Below, in pieces: positions 1 through 8,417 of a stretch of 12,941 nucleotides of DNA. The stretch is taken from positions 86,055 through 98,995 of the forward strand of contig MU657297.1 of the NCBI GenBank assembly GCA_026770575.1, written 5' to 3'. The stretch comes from Pelagophyceae sp. CCMP2097. Taxonomy: Eukaryota > Sar > Pelagophyceae. The translations under genes and the position numbers were made by a program. The notes under the pieces are model-generated. The model had not been told where the DNA came from, did no database searches, and saw nothing but the letters and a program-made list of their open reading frames with translations. Position 1 is the stretch's first letter. Every line of letters starts with the position of its first letter.

Positions 1-166
1 ATCGACCGGCCGCGGGCGCCTCGATGGAGGCCGCGGCACGATCGGCCGCCTCCCCCGCTTTGGCGGCGCGCCGGCACCGCCGCGCGTCGCGCGCGCGCTG
101 CGCGGCGGACCTGGGCGCGCCCCGCCCACGGGCGTTCGCGATAAGTCCGTTCAACCCTCTCTTTTC
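1..166 (-). CDS. Possible host exon, running off the window edge
   Basis: On the minus strand the GC-rich left end is open from the acceptor-like AG at 167-168 to the window edge. The phase-0 reading starts EKRGLNGLIANARGRG and becomes alanine/arginine-rich, ending with stretches such as EAADRAAASIEAPAAG, which could form a charged helix. Another frame is also open, as is common at this GC content, so the phase is not certain. No domain is recognised. The reasons for calling an exon are the branch-point and acceptor-like signal just upstream and the compositional break at that point. It may be the downstream part of the host gene seen at the right end of the window. Confidence 0.28.
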
Positions 167-184
167 CTGTTGTGCAAGGTCAGT
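167..184 (-). promoter_or_regulatory. Branch-point and 3' splice-site-like signal
   Basis: Read on the minus strand this is ACTGAC, then a short spacer, ending in ACAG. The candidate branch A is only about 13 nt from the AG. CTGAC-type branch points close to the acceptor are known from prasinophyte algae and other eukaryotes. It lies exactly where GC-rich open sequence begins. The identification rests on motif and context only. Confidence 0.35.
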
Positions 185-318
185 TCGACGCAAATACACG
201 AGTTTCTAACTAGTTTCTAACTAGTTTCTAACTGCCAGGTAGAAATCTGGAGTTTCTAACTAGTTTCTAACTGGTTTGACGCAATAACACGAGTTTCTAA
301 CCTGTTTCTAACTAGGTA
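184..318. repeat. AGTTTCTAACT tandem array at the left border
   Basis: The 11-bp unit AGTTTCTAACT occurs at 201-211, 212-222, 223-233, 251-261 and 262-272, with near copies at 292-302 and 303-313. A larger imperfect duplication is superimposed: the segment from 184 (TTCGACGCAAATACACGAG) recurs from 274 (TTTGACGCAATAACACGAG), a period of about 90 bp. The array lies between the GC-rich left flank and the AT-rich viral block. The unit is close to its own reverse complement. No coding potential was seen. Confidence 0.9.
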
Positions 319-369
319 GAACAAAAGTGAAGGTCCCTATTATCGACTTTGATAGTCCATATCTCTTCA

Positions 370-453
370 ATGTCAAACGCAACTGAGTTTATCAGCGAGG
401 CAGCAGGTGAACGTAGTCATAAATTTTTCAAGCAACAATATCAAACGGATTGA
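370..453 (+). CDS. Very small ORF, unknown
   Basis: A 27-codon frame starting MSNATEFISEAAGERSH and ending at TGA 451-453. Codon use and composition look protein-like rather than random, and it lies just inside the left border of the viral block. It may be the N-terminal remnant of a longer viral gene or a chance frame. No family was recognised. Confidence 0.2.
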   Translation: MSNATEFISEAAGERSHKFFKQQYQTD

Positions 454-508
454 AATGTTTCATTCGGAATACATGAATAATATTAGTTAACATAAATATA
501 AAGATTAA

Positions 509-628
509 ATTAAAAAAATCTATTTAAAAAAGGACGATTTTCTCGCTATCAAAAAGGAAACGCCAAGAAAATATTTTCACAACTTCGATCAAATTTCAAT
601 CACCGGATCTGATGAAGCAGAAAAATAG
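509..628 (+). pseudogene. Short coding remnant, unknown
   Basis: An open run of 39 codons without an ATG at its head. It contains AIKKETPRKYFHNFDQ and ends SITGSDEAEK at TAG 626-628. The mixed, hydrophilic residue choice reads like true protein, so it may be the C-terminal part of a broken gene whose head is the small ORF at 370. Between 454 and 508 only AT-rich sequence is seen. The 10-bp tandem repeat TAGAAAATGA follows at 626-645. Confidence 0.25.
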
Positions 629-672
629 AAAATGATAGAAAATGATAAATAATTTATATATAGATACTAATA

Positions 673-1237
673 ATGGAAAGATATAACCACGCTGATACGA
701 TGGAAAGGTTATTCTCTATAAATTTTAGAAGAATAAAAAACGAAAGATTTGAATATGCACATATTTACGAAAATCACGGAAGATTTGGAAAACCGCATGA
801 AGTCAAACAAAATCCAACTTAACCACGACTCTGGGAAAGACCGGATTTAGAATATGACGACGATCTAACGGAAGTGTATGATGAAAATTTTGGAGATGTG
901 GAAAAATCCTGGGGATGTAGAAAATGACATTGAAATTTCTGAAGAATCAGAACGTGAACCGATGACTCCCGTCGACTCGTCTTTATTAATTTCAGACACA
1001 ACAAAAGATATTTTTTTAATACAGAGGAGTACTAAAAAATTCAAAGCAACACTGGCTGAATTGTTGAGTATATCCACAATGCTCGATTTACCTCCCCCTC
1101 TTAATAATAAAAGAAGGAAAATCACATGGGTGACTTCAATAAAAACAGAAATCAATTCACGAGAAAATATTCCATCCTTTCTTTTCGACGAGGAAAACAT
1201 TTCGCTTTTTGAAAAAGGTCAGCGTGCTCGTAGATGA
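673..1237 (+). pseudogene. Unidentified viral gene with one stop and one frameshift
   Basis: The frame opens with ATG at 673 (MERYNHADTMERLF) and meets TAA at 820-822. It continues in the same frame as acidic sequence (RPDLEYDDDLTEVYDENFGD) and then shifts by one base at about 890-925 into a frame that stays open to TAG at 1235-1237. The downstream part holds KFKATLAELLSISTML followed by a basic patch (NNKRRKITW) and ends SLFEKGQRARR. The joined fragments amount to about 185 codons. The order is a basic N-terminus, an acidic middle and a C-terminal region with one short hydrophobic helix candidate. No catalytic motif, signal peptide or clear membrane segment was seen, and no family was recognised. 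It is the first sizeable gene of the element and is transcribed toward the lipase-like gene. Confidence 0.5.
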
Positions 1238-1348
1238 GTTATGAAATAATAAAATTCTCGATATCGTGCGGGTTCGATCCAGTTGTATCCACAAAAAAAA
1301 AGTTTTATTTTGAGTTGGAATAAGATTAGACAATGATGATATTTGATC

Positions 1349-1818
1349 TTAGCGAGTAGAAAAATTAGGAGTTTTTGACGTTGAAGTAACGTTATTTACA
1401 AACTGATCTATCGGACCTTTGGGATCATTATATGGGTTTTACCCCAGTGGCATAGGTATCGGTCCTAAAAACACCATTTTTTTGCGACATTTTTTTCGCG
1501 ACTGTGCCACCTTGGGAGTAACCAGTAACAATGATTTATTTGTTTGGGTAAGTCTCTCGAACCTGTTCAAATTTTTGATTGGCTTGAATCAATCTGTCAG
1601 AAATTGCTATGGCACCTGTCAAAATTTCAAAGTTTGTATCCATTTTATTAATACTTCTCGGATCAGTCGGACGAAAGGCAATATACACATACTGAGAATC
1701 TACGTATACTTTAGATCTCCGATCTGATAACAGTGAATTTGTTTAAATTGGGGGGAGTTACGTCATACAAGGCTGCGCGTGATAACAGAGATGTGTTTTT
1801 TCTAAGATAGGCATCCAT
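1349..1818 (-). pseudogene. Class-3-lipase-like alpha/beta hydrolase, broken
   Basis: Read on the minus strand from ATG at 1818, the protein begins MDAYLRKNTSLLSRAALYD. It shifts frame at about 1715, passes through YVYIAFRPTDPR and an in-frame TAA (1536-1538), and then shows the nucleophile elbow IIVTGYSQGG. The GxSxG motif lies at 1509-1523, with the predicted catalytic serine at 1515-1517. A further shift near 1430 leads to NDPKGPIDQFVNNVTS and a stop at 1349-1351. The total is about 155 codons, shorter than a full lipase, and the catalytic Asp and His were not assigned. The (I/V)VTGxSxGG pattern after an alternating beta/alpha region is typical of Lipase_3 proteins, which hydrolyse ester bonds of acylglycerols or phospholipids. 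Lipase-like genes are known in some virophage-type elements. The gene is divergent from the virion gene that starts about 20 bp away. Confidence 0.7.
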
Positions 1819-1837
1819 TACTTTAAATTTATCTAAA

Positions 1838-2798
1838 ATGATGTAATATATATTGATGATATCAACGTATATCTGGATAGCAAAAACGTCGACGAAATTC
1901 AGAACGGTCACTTTAAATTTAATGTTTCCCCTAATATTAAAATCCCGGAAAACGCAAGTCTTTATATAAAATCCTTTTCTTATCTTAATAGTTTTCCCAA
2001 CATTCCAGAGGATACAGATGTAAGTTACCGGCTATTATCTTATGATGGGGTTCGAGAACATTTATTTCTGTTTTAAAAGGGGTCATACTATGCGGAAGAC
2101 ATTGTCAGTCGTTTGAATGAAGGGTTTGAGAAACAAAACACAAATAATTTCGGGACTATTCTAATATCATTCGACCCCTCCACTTTAAAATTTCGTATTT
2201 CGCAAAAAACGAACAATTTGATTTCTTTTACGATTTTAGAAAGTTCCGTATGGGAGTTATTAAATATAAAACCTCAAGTGTATAAGTCGGTTGCACTCAG
2301 TGAAAGTTCGTGTGATCTACAGGAGAATCAGAATAACCTCATATATCCATTAGAGAAACTTCGCCGATCGAACGAACAAATGCGGAGATTATCCATCGTG
2401 AAGCTAACATACAGATTGAAAACGATTTTGGTTCGTATATCTACTACAGTGCGGTTGAACCGATTTTGCATGCTAGTATACGACACCAGTCAACCAATCA
2501 ACTAACTGTGACTCTTCATCTTGACAAAAACCGTATATTTAAACCAGATCGATTTCAAATTGCAGTCGTTATACAATTTAAATATTCAAAAAGGGATTAT
2601 CGAATTAACAAAATAATTGATTCAATGCTTCACCTATATAAAACAACAAAGTTAGACATTCACGAGATAAATAGAGCCGATTCATTCCATGGTACAACTG
2701 ATGTATTAAGTAGACAAGAGTTCAATTGTCATGTTTCCCTCAACCAAAAACATCAATATCGGAAGAGTACCAGGTCGATAAAAAAATATATATATTAA
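1838..2798 (+). pseudogene. Beta-rich virion structural protein, broken
   Basis: The start is probably ATG 1838 or 1841, followed at once by TAA 1844, so the first codons are disrupted. From 1852 the frame reads IDDINVYLDSKNVDE, then IPENASLYIKSFSYLNSFPN. A single in-frame TAA (2074-2076) interrupts it before GSYYAEDIVSRLNEGF, and then FDPSTLKFRISQ and FTILESSVWELLNIKP follow. A frameshift near 2360 moves it to the frame ending at 2798, which contains NAEIIHREANIQIENDFGSY and QLTVTLHLDKNRIFKPDRF. The joined length is about 315 codons. The layout (a strand opening with a DSK/DSR-like turn, a 'lksfs.lnsfpNi' strand, then 'Gsy..edIv..LN' and 'dp.tlkf.is') is one I associate with minor capsid or fibre-base proteins of small and large eukaryotic dsDNA viruses. 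The exact family cannot be fixed by eye. Confidence 0.55.
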
Positions 2799-2803
2799 AT
2801 ATT

Positions 2804-2943
2804 ATGTTTCCAAAAACTCGTGAAGAAATAATTGCTTATCAACAACGCATGCGTGCAAACTTGTTCATAACTGTAATCACACCGTCTCTCGTACATATAC
2901 AGTAGATAATCGGACTAATAAAGAAGTTTTCCAAGGTTTTTAA
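2804..2943 (+). pseudogene. Small viral protein, frameshifted, unknown
   Basis: Begins MFPKTREEIIAYQQRMRANL only six bases after the upstream gene's stop. The original frame ends at TAG 2903, but a shift at about 2860 gives HNCNHTVSRTYTVDNR and NKEVFQGF, ending at TAA 2941-2943. Together these make about 46 codons of hydrophilic sequence. No family was recognised. Its position between two virion genes suggests a small virion or assembly protein, which is inference from context only. Confidence 0.4.
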
Positions 2944-2960
2944 ACGTTCAAAGTACCATA

Positions 2961-3274
2961 ATGAAAAAAAAAGAAAAAAAATCAACCTAAAAAAAGGAAG
3001 GACGTAGCACAAAAAGTCGCAAAATTTTTTAAAAGCGTTGGGGGGGGGACTCAAGACAGTTTCTGAATTATTAACCTTGTACTACCCGGAATTAATAGAA
3101 TATTCGACACCTGTTTTTTAGCCGGCGAAGTTATTAAAGACACGGGGAATTTCATTCAAAAAGCAGATACCTTTATCAAAAAAGTTGAAAAAAGGGATTG
3201 AAAAGATTAAGTTGAATGATTTAAAGAAAATAAAAACTCCTTCCCGTTCAATATTGAATAATTTAAATTTTTAA
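2961..3274 (+). pseudogene. Small lysine-rich protein, possible virion core or DNA-binding role
   Basis: Starts at ATG 2961 with a poly-lysine head (MKKKEKKS). A shift gives NQPKKRKDVAQKVAKFFKSV. A G run (3041-3049) is a likely slippage site, and TGA at 3064-3066 interrupts the frame. It continues as LVLPGINRIFDTCFLAGEVI and TGNFIQKADTFIKKVEK, then shifts at about 3196 to reach KIKLNDLKKIKTPSRSILNN and TAA 3272-3274. The KKRK cluster resembles a nuclear localisation or nucleic-acid-binding patch, and the middle contains an amphipathic helix. About 100 codons in all. A basic virion core protein next to the capsid gene is a reasonable guess, but no homology was recognised. Confidence 0.42.
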
Positions 3275-3291
3275 TATATGTTTTCATATAT

Positions 3292-4682
3292 ATGCATCAT
3301 TCAGACCATGACATGTCAACGCCGAGTATCTCCTCCAAATATTTTGGACTGGGGGGCCGGGCAAGCTCCAGCAATCCAGTCTTTTATCACCAGGTTAAAT
3401 CCAATCAATCAACAGGCTGGCTTTTTTGGGGAATTCAACGTTAAGGTTCAAGATACCTGGATTGCAGTCCAATTGCTTTTTAGATTGTGAAAACTCGTTC
3501 CAAAAAGTTCGTATCACTAATACGAGTGATCATGATTACTTTTTCGGTTCTGGCGGGTATCCCTGTATGTTTAGCGATATCGAAGTTGCCCCGCAAGGAG
3601 CAATCCTTTCATCTCGAAGAGGTTATGGCATCTTGAAGAGGTTATGGCATCTGGAGAAACTCCCAAGAGAAACGAACGCAAACCCTGATTTCTGTCTTCG
3701 CGTCTATGAACGGGTCGTTTGGCACAATAGATCCGGATCCAGAAAAACAGCCTAAAGTGTTGGATCCGGTTTTAGCGATACCAAATGATCAACAAGGGAA
3801 TCGCGGCTTTTGTTTGAAAGCAAAAGCCTAACTCGTGCTATGCGATCCGATCAGCATGCATGCCTCTTATTTTTCAGGAGGCAGTCATCTACCGTTATTT
3901 TCAACTTCAGATTTTGATGTCGTTTATACGCTTGGCGATTTAACACAGAGTGGATTTCGGAATTTAAATTTTCCTTCGGCTGTATCGAACAAAAGTTTAC
4001 TTATAGACGAAAAGGAATTAGTCGTGTCTATGTTACAAACTCCCCCTGAAGTCACCAATTCTTTTATGCAGAGCATGCAAGGAAAATACCGAATTGACTG
4101 CACAAACTAGATTTATAAACAATATCAAATCCCAGCAAATCCTGTCATGAATCACTCCATAAATCTCGGTCTCGGTGTCCGCTCGCTCGAAGAAGTGTCT
4201 ATTATTCAGACCCCTTCAACAACCGTCCTAGATCCAGTTACAAATGATATCAATTCGATTTTTATTTAAAATCAACTTAATAAATATGGTGTATTAATTG
4301 GTGGGGTTTTGGTGGGGCTCTAAGAGAAGTTCCGTCAACACCAGCAGAATGCCAGGCGATGTCGATGATCGCATCCGGTTCAATGGGAACTCACAATTTA
4401 CCAATTGGGCTAAATCTCGATAAATTTTCACAAAATTCGTATGCAGTAAGCAAAGGTTTCATTCCTACATTTGAAGCGCGCTTGTATGTATGTGCTTCAA
4501 AAGGTGGTTCTCATTCACACATATGCAGCGGTATATCCACACTGGCTTCCACAACTGGCCTAATTCTCTCCTACACAGACAAAGCCACGGAACCGGTGCA
4601 ACTTCATGTGATTAGTTCGTATCGCCTGGCTCTTGTACTTGACATTGCCAGTCCAACAACGATGTGGACGGTTGTTATCTAA
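3292..4682 (+). pseudogene. Probable major capsid protein (double jelly-roll type), broken
   Basis: About 465 codons spread over three frames. The head (ATG 3292 or 3313) reads MSTPSIS, then shifts to ILDWGAGQAPAIQSFITRLN and NVKVQDTWIAVQ. After shifts near 3480 and 3650 it runs SVFASMNGSFGTIDPDPEKQ, a stop near 3829, ASYFSGGSHLPLFSTSDFDV, LLIDEKELVVSMLQTPPEV, a stop at 4108-4110, then YQIPANPVMNHSINLGLGVR and LEEVSIIQTP. After a stop near 4267 and a shift near 4300 comes SGSMGTHNLPIGLNLDKFSQ, ending VQLHVISSYRLALVLDIASP and a stop at 4680-4682. The length, the beta-rich texture, the 'iPAnpvm..inLglgvrsLe.v.ii' segment, the late 'v.lhvissyrl.lvld' strand and the position among virion genes fit the capsid proteins of polinton-like viruses and virophages. 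Family assignment by eye is moderate: a penton-type protein is the alternative. Confidence 0.55.
3616..3653 (+). repeat. 19-bp tandem duplication inside the capsid gene
   Basis: GAAGAGGTTATGGCATCTT (3616-3634) is followed directly by GAAGAGGTTATGGCATCTG (3635-3653). The extra 19 bp is not a multiple of three, so it is one of the events that break the reading frame of the capsid-like gene. Confidence 0.95.
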
Positions 4683-4728
4683 TCAGTTATTGAAGATTGA
4701 TAAAAATAAAAATAAAAATAAAAAGTAT

Positions 4729-6289
4729 ATGTCTCTACAATCTAAAAGAAGCGCAATCCGACCTATATCTAATACAAATGAAATTTTGGAATACACTGCC
4801 GGCGTTGGTTTTGACATCGCAAATAACGTAATCATAAATATATTTGATAATAAAGAGTAATTTTCGAAAATAAAAGTAATTAATGAAATTGATCCAAAAA
4901 ATAAGAAGTATTGAACCTGTTAAAATCAATTCAGGAAGAGGCATTGAGATCACGGATAACGTTGTATCATGGAATTCGTCATTTATTAGCACAGAAGAAT
5001 TAGGTCTGATATATTATCCAATAGAAGTAATTGAAACTTAAATACTAGCAATCGATTCAACACAATTCATAAGAAATGTAATCGCAATGATGAGTAACCG
5101 CCCCAATAGTGGGGTAAATTATTTTCCAGAGTCTAACCTCCTGACAACCAACGGACTGAGCGGAATTCATAAATTAAGCGGTGGTTTACGTTTTACCAAT
5201 CAAGCCGGCTTTAACGCCCATACTCCGAATTTCATTGGAGAATTTGTTTTTTCAAATAATCCGTTGTCAAATGTGAGTGAAATTTCACTAAACCCAGAAA
5301 TATTTACTAGTCGCACGGAAACCAATGAAAACTTGAAAACAATCAATGACGACCTTAAAGTTGTGGACGATAAAATTAATGGTACAGTCATCCAAGTCTC
5401 CCAACAGAATCAGTTAATTGCCAATTACTCGGTTGATTCCGCTGAGAATTTGCAGACCAAAATAAATCGGGTTAATATAGAAATCAATTCAAATAAAAAT
5501 GACAATACTGTTGAAAGTAATCGGGTAAATAATGAAATCGATTCTTTGTTTAATAAAATAAAATATGGAAACTTAAATTTTATAAAAAAAAAAAAAAAAA
5601 ACTATATCATCCCATTGCGCGCTCTGAAAACAGAATTAGTGCAATCAGAAAACAATCTTGTAAACTCAATTAAATTAGAGAAAACCCGCGGAATAAACAA
5701 AAAGGCTACTCTTACGACATCAATCACTATTGAGAAAAATCGAGCACTCGCAGCAGAAGGTATTCTAAGTAATTTATTACCGCAAGTTTATTCACCCAAA
5801 TTATTTTAACAACAGAGTCGTTGCGTTATGGCAACAACGGTGGCAGCGATGATTATACATTAGACCCAGATTATTTATTTTTTTAATAATAAGCCGGAGG
5901 AAATAACAAGTACTCACAGTAATACGAATCCAGTCTTTGAAAACATGATGTGGAGCGAGATGCTTCTGCCAAATAATATAACATTCGAGGCACGTATGGA
6001 AATTGGGCTCGGCTTTTACACGATAGGACTGAGTAGCGTCCCTGCAAATGTTTGGATGCGTGATAAGTCAATAACGATCGAGGAAATTGTTTTAGGAAGT
6101 GAATACGAGATTTTGCTTTTCACTGACAAGCATATGTACTTACAAAATCCGGATAAAGTTGTTGGTGCACATACTCACATCAAACAGGATTTTATTTTTT
6201 TTGCAACACTGAACAATATTCAAACGAAATTATTGGGCGGTAATATCGTATCAATCATAAAAAATCGAACGTCATTTATTCCAGTGTAA
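4729..6289 (+). pseudogene. Fibre-type surface protein 1, broken
   Basis: Starts at ATG 4729 (MSLQSKRSAIRP), after an (AAAAAT)n stretch. It has two copies of a 'G.G..I..NVI' module: AGVGFDIANNVI and SGRGIEITDNVV, the second reached after a stop (4858) and a frameshift. TAA at 5039 interrupts, and the same frame then runs to 5809. That part holds an asparagine-rich region (GGLRFTNQAGFNAHTPNFIG), a long heptad-like coiled-coil tract with an A8 to A18-type slippage site at 5584-5599, and IEKNRALAAEGIL. Another shift and a stop precede the beta-rich C-terminal part (5903-6289), including EMLLPNNITFEARMEIGLG and VPANVWMRDKSITIEEIVL. The shaft, coiled-coil and terminal beta-domain layout matches receptor-binding fibres. 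About 520 codons. It follows the capsid gene in the same orientation. Confidence 0.62.
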
Positions 6290-6917
6290 GGAAGTTATAA
6301 AAATAAATCTAATTGGTATTTTTTTTTTAAATAAAAGGAGGACAGCGTACATCTGAAACTAAAATCTTACTTAACTTTATTCTTCCAACCTGCGACGAAT
6401 CAAACAAATTTAATTGATTAAATTCAACAAAGTCAAAGACTAGCCTTGTACGATAAACCGTCTTTAAATATATCAAACAAAAACGATTTAAAAAATATTA
6501 TACCACAATTTATTAAGAAAACAGAATTCCTTGAGTCAAAAACTATAAGAATTGGGAAAGATTAATCAGCAACCGGTTTAGATTCCGTCGTTATTGGGCA
6601 GAATTCAATAAATATTTTAGCAATTCGACAATCATCGGTTACAATATCACATCACAAAGGAATAATTCATTTCATCTATCTAATATTAGATCGCTGCAAA
6701 CTGATTCAATAATTTTTTACAATAAAACCACGAAAGAAGTTTCATTCGGAAATAGTAATGCTGGAGTGAATTCAACAACCAGTTAGGGCGAACAGGGCCC
6801 GCCTGGACCTACGGTGCCGCAGGCACAGCCATTTGGTGTCGATAGAGGTTTGTCACTGATAGACAATAATTTTCTATCCAATTGGATTTTTTGAATGAAA
6901 GTGAAGTTTTATCAAAG

Positions 6918-7437
6918 TTCTATAACAAAACAATTATTGATGAAAAATTATCGATTGTACAAAAACTTACAGTCTCTCGTGGATTGAATCTAATCAATAA
7001 AGTAGTTTCAATTCAAGATGATTTTTTCTATAAAAATCAAATCTCTTACCTTTATTTTACACGAATTGATGAAATCGAAATAAATACACGAATTGATGAA
7101 ATCCCTCGATATTCGTATGGGCGTGGAATTGGTAAATCCGTTACTCATTTTATTTCAGTCGTATCAAAATCGTCTCGATGATAGCCAGATTGCAAATTAT
7201 TATTTTAATAAAAAAGTTATAAGTAGTCGCTTCTAAGAAATTCCACGATATTCGTATGGTCGCGGTTCATTTCAATCAAACACGAATTTGATAAATATCA
7301 CCGGGGAGTTCAATAATAATTAAGAAAATGAACAAATTTTTTATAACAAAAATCTAATCAATGAAAAATTGGTCAGTAGAGCCAAAATATTTTCAATCGC
7401 AAGAGGGTTGACCTTCGTCAATCAGGTTATATCAGAG
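6918..7437 (+). repeat. Diverged internal modules A-B-B'-A' of fibre 2
   Basis: Module A (about 6918-7022; FYN-K-ID/NEKL...SRGL..INKV) recurs as A' (about 7339-7437; FYNKNLINEKL...ARGL.FVNQV). Module B (7098-7127) recurs as B' (7237-7266); both encode EIPRYSYGRG with mostly silent base changes. The protein repeats are better kept than the DNA, pointing to old repeats in a functional fibre shaft rather than recent duplication. Confidence 0.75.
7059..7102 (+). repeat. 27-bp-period tandem duplication
   Basis: ACACGAATTGATGAAAT occurs at 7059-7075 and again at 7086-7102. It lies within fibre 2 next to the B module. The period of 27 keeps the frame, so this one may date from the active gene. Confidence 0.9.
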
Positions 7438-7656
7438 AAATCTGAGATATTATCAGATATAGAAATAAGCGAGAAATAATACGGCAAACAAACAATCGAT
7501 TCAAAAATTTCTCAAAAACTCAAATATTTCACAAATTCAAAATGAATTCGAGAGAGCTGTATCATCAGCAAATAGTGGAATACGCTAAGATTTGGATAGT
7601 GCGATAAGTGTAAATGGTTTTAATGAAGTAATCCAAAAAAACGATGGAATCGTTTT

Positions 7657-7710
7657 GACAGATATACCATGCGATTGGTTCGATGGATTCGACAGATATA
7701 CCATGCGATT
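7657..7710 (+). repeat. 34-bp-period tandem duplication
   Basis: GACAGATATACCATGCGATT occurs at 7657-7676 and 7691-7710 within fibre 2. The spacing is not a multiple of three, so it probably disrupted the original frame. Confidence 0.92.
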
Positions 7711-8417
7711 TTCCTCCGATTTTAAGTTTGATAATTCAACAAATTTGAGTCAGATTGAATTAATTCCAGTTACTTTTTACAATAGAACGCAGACACGGGA
7801 TAAAATCATTGAAGAAATTGGCGGCATTTCCGGGAAGAATTCTATATTAAATACAGTGAGAAATTACTTTTTAAGATCTTCAAATGCCTTCAAAATGATC
7901 GGCGACATTCTAACCACCGATTCTAAATCGTCTATGAAAGCTTATCAAAATGGGATCGAATTCCGTAAAGACGCGCCCTCCATTAATGCGTTTTTTTCGA
8001 TACTGATTTTTTCAATATTTTAAGTGGTAATAAAGACAAGTATAACAATTTCCAAAAAGGAAAAATTAGAAGTTGTTTCATTAGGCAGATGGATTGTAAC
8101 CCGCGACTCAGATAACAGGATAATTCTAACAGAATATGTCGGACAACAGGCAAATTCTAACTCGTTTGAAACATAAACATCACATGGAATGACAGAGGTT
8201 CAATTCAGGGCGTTCCTCGACAAAGATTAAGTTTCACAAATCCTCTAAAATCCGTCGATTATCAAATACACTTAACGCCACAAAATTTTGTTTTGGATCA
8301 TCGTCAGAGTCAATTTATCTCGACCGATATTAAAACAACAACATTGTTTGAAGTCGAGATGAGAAACTTTATTTATGATGTCAAGATGGATGTCAGTATT
8401 GTTATATATTAAGAGGT

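Larger units (their letters stand above)
6340..8412 (+). pseudogene. Fibre-type surface protein 2 with head, collagen-like and repeat modules, broken
   Basis: About 690 codons in several frames. The first part has SLNISNKNDLKNIIPQFIKK, then IRIGKD (stop) SATGLDSVVIGQNS, similar to the 'aiG..s' turns of YadA-type heads. SNIRSLQTDSIIFYNKTTKE follows, resembling the closing segment of giant-virus surface proteins. After TAG 6784 a short collagen-like piece (GEQGPPGPT) appears. The shaft holds paired modules, FYNKTIIDEKLSIVQKL (6918 on) and FYNKNLINEKLVSRAK (7339 on), flanking two IPRYSYGRG copies. A third part (SANSGIR, stop, DLDSAISVNGFNEVIQK) leads to a beta-rich C-terminal region ending DVKMDVSIVIY at 8412. 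At least six stops or shifts are visible. The role is inferred to be host attachment. The true start codon is unclear. Confidence 0.6.

Noticed and set aside
24..209. Plus-strand 61-codon frame in the GC-rich left end
   Set aside because: Low-complexity Ala/Arg content expected by chance at this composition; it runs into the 11-mer repeat array.
1266..1285. tRNA T-arm-like GGGTTCGATCC
   Set aside because: The flanking bases do not form a T stem, and no acceptor, D or anticodon arms can be built around it.
1419..1727. Plus-strand 102-codon frame
   Set aside because: Antisense to the lipase-like gene, whose GxSxG motif and flanking strands are far more protein-like.
6336..6342. GGAGGA resembling a bacterial ribosome binding site
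   Set aside because: The setting is eukaryotic and no start codon follows at a suitable distance.
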